Positions 40,373 to 44,198 of a stretch of 44,198 nt of DNA are shown in pieces. Position 1 is the first letter of the stretch. Each line of letters opens with the position of its first letter. The notes beneath the pieces are model-generated. The model saw only the letters and a list, made by a program, of their open reading frames with translations, did no database searches and had not been told where the DNA came from. This DNA is from a virus. The stretch is from the IMG/VR virus record IMGVR_UViG_3300020222_001393, positions 1-44,198 of that record. One strand, 5' to 3'. The translations under genes and the position numbers were made by a program.

Positions 40373-40454
40373 CGTTCCTTTGGGCGGTTTGCGTCCTATT
40401 AAGGATGAACGATCCGTTCCGCCGTCCTACTTGCGTCCCTTGAGGGATGAACGT
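40373..40454 (-). promoter_or_regulatory. Glutamine riboswitch-like leader, two related modules
   Basis: On the minus strand, module 1 (40415-40454) has P1 CGTTC / GAACG, P2 TCCCT / AGGGA and the core CGCAAGTAGG, matching glnA / Downstream-peptide glutamine-binding RNAs. Module 2 (40373-40413) repeats ATCGTTCATCC, GGACGCAA and the closing AAAGGAACG, but has ACCGCC where GTAGG is expected. GGCGG of module 1 (40419-40423) could also pair with CCGCC (40383-40387), forming one nested fold instead of two aptamers. It begins right after the promoter at 40461-40489. Confidence 0.8.
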
Positions 40455-40460
40455 AAGGTC

Positions 40461-40489
40461 ATTATAGACCCATCAACCTAGTTATACAA
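40461..40489 (-). promoter_or_regulatory. Sigma70-like promoter of the riboswitch operon
   Basis: Minus-strand TATAAT (40461-40466), 17 bases from TTGTAT (40484-40489, three of six). Transcription should start around 40454, at the first base of the aptamer. The gap 40490-40525 shows only a weak A/T-rich hairpin. Confidence 0.65.
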
Positions 40490-40525
40490 GTAAGTTTGTA
40501 AAATGTAATACCATTTTATTATTTC

Positions 40526-40843
40526 TTAATCTCTCTGTCTCCAATCGTCTGGTTTATCTCCAGTGAAGAAATCAATAATATCATCAGCTCCATTAAATCC
40601 TGTACGATGATTTGATGGATCAGGATCTCCAAGATCCAAAGCATTCATAAATCCATCAAGACTATCTTCAGTCATATCAGGACTTGCAGCACGTCGTCTT
40701 GCCTGCCTCAAAATAGTTGCAGCAGAACGATTTGATTTGGCAAGTTTTTCTGCCCAAATCATTTCACTTAACTCTACTGATTCGCCTGTGACAATTCGTT
40801 CGCAGATTGCTTCTAGGCGCAAACGATATTGAGTAGAGAGCAT
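40526..40843 (-). CDS. Conserved cyanophage protein (105 aa)
   Basis: MLSTQYRLRLEAICERIVTG, VELSEMIWAEKLAKSNRSAA and TILRQARRRA form a helical N-terminal half; the C-terminal half (LDGFMNALDLGDPDPSNHRT, DDIIDFFTGDKPDDWRQRD) is acidic. A familiar protein of T4-like cyanophages without known function. A late promoter variant lies 20 bases upstream, overlapping the speD stop. Confidence 0.7.
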   Translation of the reverse strand: MLSTQYRLRLEAICERIVTGESVELSEMIWAEKLAKSNRSAATILRQARRRAASPDMTEDSLDGFMNALDLGDPDPSNHRTGFNGADDIIDFFTGDKPDDWRQRD

Positions 40844-40863
40844 AGAATTCTCCAGATATAGTG

Positions 40864-40871
40864 TATTTAGT
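40864..40871 (-). promoter_or_regulatory. Late promoter variant ACTAAATA
   Basis: 20 bases upstream of the ATG at 40843; preceded by the TAA of speD, giving TAACTAAATA. Confidence 0.5.
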
Positions 40872-41197
40872 TAACGCTCAATATAACTCAGAGTATGATT
40901 CTGAGCAAAAAGTTGTTGAATGATAATATCACATCCAATCTTAGGATTACAATCGCCACAGGTATAAACATCTACTGCTGCTTTACCTTCCTCAGGCCAA
41001 GTGTGAATACTAATATGACTTTCTGATAACATGCAAATTACAGTGACGCCTTGGGGTTCAAACTTTTTTGATATGGTTTGAACCACTGTAGCACCACTAG
41101 CAACTGCAGCGTTTTCTAGTAAATCTATAAGACAACGCTCGTCGTCCAAAAGAACAAAAGAACATCCATAAAGATTTAAAAGATAATGCTTACCCAT
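40871..41197 (-). CDS. speD: S-adenosylmethionine decarboxylase proenzyme
   Basis: A 108-residue bacterial-type (SpeH) AdoMet decarboxylase. It cleaves itself before S60 in LSESHISIHTWPE to form the pyruvoyl cofactor; H65 and C80 (VYTCGDCNP) are the other catalytic residues and are present. The product, decarboxylated AdoMet, is used for spermidine synthesis; no spermidine synthase is visible in the window. Known auxiliary metabolic gene of cyanophages. Eight-base overlap with the upstream gene. Confidence 0.9.
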   Translation of the reverse strand: MGKHYLLNLYGCSFVLLDDERCLIDLLENAAVASGATVVQTISKKFEPQGVTVICMLSESHISIHTWPEEGKAAVDVYTCGDCNPKIGCDIIIQQLFAQNHTLSYIER

Positions 41198-41372
41198 CCT
41201 CAGGGTCCCTCAAAAGTTCACTGACAATCTTCTCAGTTCCATCTAATTTCTTGACAGTGAACATAGGAGACCGCATGTACTTTTTAATCTTCTTATATTT
41301 CTTAAGAAGACTTCTTACTTCATCTTTATTGATTGATACTTCAATCTTTTCTTCACTAAATCCTTCACTCAT
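41190..41372 (-). CDS. Small protein upstream of speD (60 aa)
   Basis: MSEGFSEEKIEVSINKDEVR then SLLKKYKKIKKYMRSPMFTV and KKLDGTEKIVSELLRDPEDG. Starts in a four-base overlap with the preceding stop and overlaps speD by eight bases, the usual packing in this operon. A basic helix is flanked by acidic ends. No known family. Confidence 0.6.
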   Translation of the reverse strand: MSEGFSEEKIEVSINKDEVRSLLKKYKKIKKYMRSPMFTVKKLDGTEKIVSELLRDPEDG

Positions 41373-41677
41373 CTCTTTTTCTTTTTTTCTGGTGCTTTAT
41401 ATCCCCACAGTTTTGGGTTTACTCTTCCGTATCCAAAATCAATCTTACGAACTGCTCCTGGACCATACTTATCATAATAGAAATCAAATAGATCAACTCT
41501 CTTTCTAGTACGAGTTACATCCATAAAAGTTTCACCATCTACATCATACCAAATAAGATATGCATCATTTGGAAGTGATGAATCTTTTGCTTGAACCATA
41601 GTTGCTCTTTCAAAGAGAATCTCACATCCATACTCATGAGGCAGATGTCTCGTGTTTTCTCTTTTAGAATCTGCCAT
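41369..41677 (-). CDS. Conserved cyanophage protein (102 aa)
   Basis: ATG at 41677 with GGAGAG ribosome site; the frame extends to 41716 but into the upstream gene. MADSKRENTRHLPHEYGCEI, LFERATMVQAKDSSLPNDAY, LIWYDVDGETFMDVTRTRKR, VDLFDFYYDKYG and a lysine-rich end. I recognise the family from cyanophage genomes but know no function. Mixed alpha/beta with conserved aromatic residues. Confidence 0.7.
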   Translation of the reverse strand: MADSKRENTRHLPHEYGCEILFERATMVQAKDSSLPNDAYLIWYDVDGETFMDVTRTRKRVDLFDFYYDKYGPGAVRKIDFGYGRVNPKLWGYKAPEKKKKR

Positions 41678-41697
41678 TGTTCTCTCCGCAACTACAC

Positions 41698-42228
41698 TCA
41701 CGAACGATTGCCCCACACAATATCAGGATATGCTTTTTGTACGATATCAAATGAGATATCATATTTATCTTCCAGTTTCTTATCCTTTACAAGAACCAGA
41801 ACATCAGCTTCATTTGGATGAAGAGATTCAAGAATCTGAATAAAGATTGTCTCTCTACGAATCTTAGAGAGTGAATCATTACCACCCTTCACAAAGTTGT
41901 AAAGATTCTTATAGTCCCTACGGAGAGAAGAGTGATCTACTCCCAGAGGACTTTCATTTGGTTGATATGGAACTTCACCACTGGGAAGAAGTGAAATAAT
42001 ACTCTCATCAAAATTCCAAATCAAAAGAGTCTTCAGGGCATCATTAGCATGATGTTGAAGTACTTTGATCTTATCTTCTTCAGTTTCCTGTTCGTGAACA
42101 AGATCTAGAATCTCATTCATAAAAGGATTAGGAGGAAGTTTTTTAATTTCTTTTGGTTGAGTTGAACTTGTAGTGGGTTTCTTTGCTCTACTAGTCGTCC
42201 TCTTCTTCGTCGTCGTATTCGTAGTCAT
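41698..42228 (-). CDS. DUF6433-type conserved phage protein
   Basis: About 176 residues from the ATG at 42228. A Thr/Lys-rich N-terminal tail is followed by the conserved part: KIKVLQHHANDALKTLLIWN, FDESIISLLPSGEVPYQPNE, LYNFVKGGNDSLSKIRRETI and FIQILESLHPNEADVLVLVK. This block (LLPxGxxPYxP ... FVKGG ... RExxFIQxLESLHPxEA) is the phage family I know as DUF6433; no function is known. The N-terminal 38 bases overlap the end of the upstream gene in another frame. Confidence 0.75.
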   Translation of the reverse strand: MTTNTTTKKRTTSRAKKPTTSSTQPKEIKKLPPNPFMNEILDLVHEQETEEDKIKVLQHHANDALKTLLIWNFDESIISLLPSGEVPYQPNESPLGVDHSSLRRDYKNLYNFVKGGNDSLSKIRRETIFIQILESLHPNEADVLVLVKDKKLEDKYDISFDIVQKAYPDIVWGNRS

Positions 42229-42415
42229 TTTCAAATCTCACTGCTAAAATTTCGTCTGGAATTATGTTTCCATTTTGATCAAACATTTCTGGGTGTGTAT
42301 ATGAGGGATATGAGCTCTCATAGAAATGTTGCTTGGCCATCCATCCTATTACTCCACCAACAAAAAAGAACATCACTGAAACAAGAGTGCCGATGGTGAG
42401 TGTTACTGCTAACAT
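42191..42415 (-). CDS. Small membrane protein (74 aa)
   Basis: An N-terminal transmembrane segment (MLAVTLTIGTLVSVMFFFVG, then GVIGWMAKQ) and a hydrophilic tail ending in DYEYDDEEEDD. Ribosome site GGAG. Single-pass inner-membrane protein by composition, with the acidic tail probably in the cytoplasm. Resembles small membrane proteins of cyanophages near psbD. Unknown function. Confidence 0.7.
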   Translation of the reverse strand: MLAVTLTIGTLVSVMFFFVGGVIGWMAKQHFYESSYPSYTHPEMFDQNGNIIPDEILAVRFENDYEYDDEEEDD

Positions 42416-42432
42416 TTTTCTTTCTCCGAGAG

Positions 42433-42639
42433 TTACTTTTTCCGAATGTCCAGATGAAATTCGAATAGTATGTGTATCTCTCGCCGAAAGAGAGAAATCA
42501 TCTTACCAAACCTCATTTGGAATGTCTTTGGTTCTTCAGATTTCCTCCTCCGTTTTCTTAACAATAATTCCACACCCCGATTGATCTCGGGTTCAGAGTT
42601 ATTTAGTTTGCTTTTTGCGTCTCCCTTTCCTTTTGTCAT
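42433..42639 (-). CDS. Small basic protein (about 68 aa), start uncertain
   Basis: From the ATG at 42639: MTKGKGDAKSKLNNSEPEIN, RGVELLLRKRRRKSEEPKTF, QMRFGKMISLFRREIHILFE and FHLDIRKK. The C-terminal part looks like a genuine small cyanophage protein. The start overlaps the end of the preceding gene by 41 bases; a GTG at 42573 is the alternative. ACTAAATA at 42600-42607 is a possible late promoter for the short form. No known function. Confidence 0.5.
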   Translation of the reverse strand: MTKGKGDAKSKLNNSEPEINRGVELLLRKRRRKSEEPKTFQMRFGKMISLFRREIHILFEFHLDIRKK

Positions 42640-42958
42640 AATTATACTTCCATGCATCTTCAAGGATGCCATACAAATAGTTTCTTATTTTTCGTGCCTC
42701 TGGTTTAGAGATATGACCATAAGCTTCACGAAGTTGTTTATGAATCTCATCAGCACCTCCTTCAAGATAGTCATCAAGATCCATCACAACAGTACTGATG
42801 TTTGATGCCGTTGAACTCTCAATAAATTCTTCAACTTCAAACTTTCGAGCACCCTTTACTTTAAGGTAATCGTAAAATTTTAGCACAAATTTTCCCTGAA
42901 ATGCATAATCAATTGCTTTTTCAACATCATTATAAACTTCGTGAAAATTAGTTTCCAT
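42599..42958 (-). CDS. Conserved cyanophage protein (119 aa)
   Basis: ATG at 42958 overlaps the glutaredoxin stop by one base (TAATG). METNFHEVYNDVEKAIDYAF, QGKFVLKFYDYLKVKGARKF, VVMDLDDYLEGGADEIHKQL and AYGHISKPEARKIRNYLYGI, then a basic tail. A regular member of T4-like cyanophage genomes without assigned function; helical. Confidence 0.7.
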   Translation of the reverse strand: METNFHEVYNDVEKAIDYAFQGKFVLKFYDYLKVKGARKFEVEEFIESSTASNISTVVMDLDDYLEGGADEIHKQLREAYGHISKPEARKIRNYLYGILEDAWKYNYDKRKGRRKKQTK

Positions 42959-43194
42959 TAAACTAAGTTTTGCTCCTTGAGGTATTGAACTGTATCGGTA
43001 CAACCACCGATGTGTTGATCATTCACAATTACTTGAGGGAATGTAGAACCCTCACCGAATTCTGCATAGAATTCTTCTTTGGTAAAATCAGTATTCAGTT
43101 TGTATATTACGTGTTGCAGGTCTGCTAATTGTAACACCTGCTGCACTTTTGTACAATATGGGCAACCGTCTTTTGAATAAACTGTAAACTTCAT
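42958..43194 (-). CDS. Glutaredoxin
   Basis: A 78-residue glutaredoxin: MKFTVYSKDGCPYCTKVQQV with CPYC active site (C11, C14), cis-proline in STFPQVIV, and GGCTDTVQYL near the C-terminus. Likely reduces ribonucleotide reductase or other thiol proteins, a role known for T4 NrdC. The frame is open to an ATG at 43293, but the standard family start and the promoter variant ACTAAATA 23 bases upstream favour 43194. Confidence 0.9.
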   Translation of the reverse strand: MKFTVYSKDGCPYCTKVQQVLQLADLQHVIYKLNTDFTKEEFYAEFGEGSTFPQVIVNDQHIGGCTDTVQYLKEQNLV

Positions 43195-43217
43195 AACATT
43201 TGTTAAGTTTTGAAAAT

Positions 43218-43225
43218 TATTTAGT
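43218..43225 (-). promoter_or_regulatory. Late promoter variant ACTAAATA
   Basis: 23 bases upstream of the glutaredoxin ATG at 43194. Confidence 0.45.
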
Positions 43226-43294
43226 AAATATAACTGAGGCCAAGTATCTCGAATAATCTCAGCAAGTTTATATGGTGTCTCAGAACTAATCATT

Positions 43295-43316
43295 AAAAAA
43301 GGAGGGTTTCCCCTCC
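43295..43316 (-). terminator. Rho-independent terminator of psbD
   Basis: Minus-strand stem GGAGGG / CCCTCC with GAAA tetraloop and six T. It lies 30 bases after the psbD stop. Confidence 0.9.
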
Positions 43317-43317
43317 C

Positions 43318-43346
43318 ATACTACATTAGTGAAAATAAAATGTCAA
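43318..43346 (-). promoter_or_regulatory. Possible sigma70-like promoter after psbD
   Basis: Minus-strand TTGACA (43341-43346) directly after the psbD TGA, 17 bases, TAGTAT (43318-43323, four of six). Start would fall in the terminator stem, so RNA from here would not form the complete hairpin. Confidence 0.45.
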
Positions 43347-44198
43347 TCAGAGAGCGTTTCCTCTTGGAAGCACTTCTTCTGGGAACACAAAGTTTTCATG
43401 AGGTTGATCTACGGGTGCCATCCAAGCACGAAGTCCTTCATTCAGAAGAATATTCTTAGTGTAGAAGGTTTCGAACTCTGGATCCTCTGCCGCACGAATC
43501 TCCTGACTTACAAAGTCGTAAGCACGAAGATTAAGAGCCAAACCAATAATCCCAATAGAAGATGTCCAAAGACCCATAACGGGAACAAAAAGCATAAAGA
43601 AATGAAGCCAACGCTTATTGCTAAAAGCAATACCAAAGATTTGAGACCAGAAACGATTCGCCGTGACCATCGAGTAGGTCTCTTCCTCTTGCGTAGGTTC
43701 AAATCCTTTGAATGTATTTGCTTGTTCGCCATCTTCATAAAGCGTATTTTCTACTGTAGCACCGTGAATTGCACAGAGAAGTGCTCCTCCAAGAATACCA
43801 GCAACTCCCATCATATGGAAGGGGTTGAGGGTCCAGTTGTGGAAACCCTGAAGGAACAGAAGGAACCTGAAGATTGCAGCAACACCAAAAGAAGGTGCGA
43901 AGAACCAACTGGACTGTCCCAATGGATACATCAGGAACACAGATACGAATACCGCAATCGGTCCAGAGAATGCGATTGCGTTATAAGGACGGATGCCCAC
44001 CAGTCGGGAAATCTCAAACTGGCGAAGCATAAATCCGATCAGACTAAAGGCCCCGTGGAGCGCCACAAAAGTCCAGAGTCCCCCAAGTTGGAACCACCTG
44101 ACGATATCCCCTTGAGCCTCAGGACCCCAGAGAAGAAGAAGAGAATGACCCATAGAATCTGCTGGAGTACTAACTGCCGCAGTAAGAAAGTTTGCACC
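43347..44198 (-). CDS. psbD: Photosystem II D2 protein, 5' end outside window
   Basis: 283 codons, open to the right edge; about 70 N-terminal residues are missing. Sequence is unmistakable: [100 protein letters not shown] and C-terminus [19 protein letters not shown]2 pairs with D1 in the photosystem II reaction centre in thylakoids; the phage copy keeps photosynthesis running during infection. The visible helices and the Fe/quinone-binding histidine regions appear intact. Followed by a terminator. psbA probably lies beyond the edge (not seen). Confidence 0.97.
   Translation of the reverse strand, partial: GANFLTAAVSTPADSMGHSLLLLWGPEAQGDIVRWFQLGGLWTFVALHGAFSLIGFMLRQFEISRLVGIRPYNAIAFSGPIAVFVSVFLMYPLGQSSWFFAPSFGVAAIFRFLLFLQGFHNWTLNPFHMMGVAGILGGALLCAIHGATVENTLYEDGEQANTFKGFEPTQEEETYSMVTANRFWSQIFGIAFSNKRWLHFFMLFVPVMGLWTSSIGIIGLALNLRAYDFVSQEIRAAEDPEFETFYTKNILLNEGLRAWMAPVDQPHENFVFPEEVLPRGNAL

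Noticed and set aside
40455-40525. Possible terminator after the 105-residue gene
   Set aside because: Only an AAAATG/CATTTT stem is seen; too weak to call.
43195-43293. In-frame N-terminal extension of glutaredoxin (33 residues)
   Set aside because: Glutaredoxins start at MKFTVYS; extension starts in the psbD terminator tail. Its protein-like composition was noted, but no homologue is known to me.
1-44198. CRISPR array, insertion sequence, integrase or attachment site
   Set aside because: No spaced repeats of CRISPR type, no transposase or integrase reading frame, and no tRNA-ended att duplication was found; repeats present are in-frame fibre repeats.

Overview
The window looks like part of the genome of a T4-like cyanophage, a contractile-tailed myovirus of marine Synechococcus or Prochlorococcus. 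The case rests on a photosystem II D2 gene at the right edge, the T4 replication/transcription set gp33-gp59-gp32, T4-type baseplate genes and gp4, and typical cyanophage accessory genes (phoH, thyX, speD, glutaredoxin, 2OG-Fe(II) oxygenases). The DNA is AT-rich and genes are tightly packed with many start/stop overlaps. Nearly all genes are on the minus strand, so transcription mostly runs from high to low coordinates. Only four genes at 31901-35023 are on the plus strand. Names below are from recognised sequence motifs and memory of families; no database search was run.

1-17175 is a tail-fibre and adhesin region. It holds repeat-rich fibres, two proteins ending in S74 autoprocessing chaperones, a triple LamG-like protein, two glycine-rich adhesins each followed by the same small partner protein, and a 1620-residue structural protein. 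Most of these genes carry a T4-type late promoter (NATAAATA or NCTAAATA). Within this region sit a GIY-YIG endonuclease and two 2OG-Fe(II) oxygenases that have their own sigma70-like promoter and terminator.

17220-19116 is a second self-contained cassette: sigma70-like promoter, five very small genes, tRNA-Leu, tRNA-Thr, a Mom-like acetyltransferase-fold gene, and a terminator. 19121-31865 is the baseplate/hub module: gp26, tail-tube-fold protein, two very large proteins carrying peptidoglycan hydrolase domains, gp27-like hub, gp5-like OB-fold, beta-helix-like protein and partners. 31867-35023 (plus strand) encodes gp4, a conserved protein, gp48-like and gp53.

35024-37330 is a replication operon (gp33, gp59, a DUF1825 protein, gp32) with its own promoter and a terminator lying inside gp53. 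37327-39955 holds exonuclease, PhoH, a small protein and ThyX. 39936-40489 holds the most interesting locus: a promoter, a glutamine-riboswitch-like leader with two related modules, three overlapping microprotein genes of which two carry the YRG motif of the cyanobacterial DUF4278/PirA family, and a terminator whose loop contains the -35 box of the next promoter. 40526-43346 contains speD, small conserved cyanophage genes and glutaredoxin. 43347-44198 is the 3' part of psbD.

Taken together, the late genes build tail and baseplate, while sigma70-driven islands supply DNA replication, nucleotide synthesis, DNA modification, translation support and host nitrogen/photosynthesis control.
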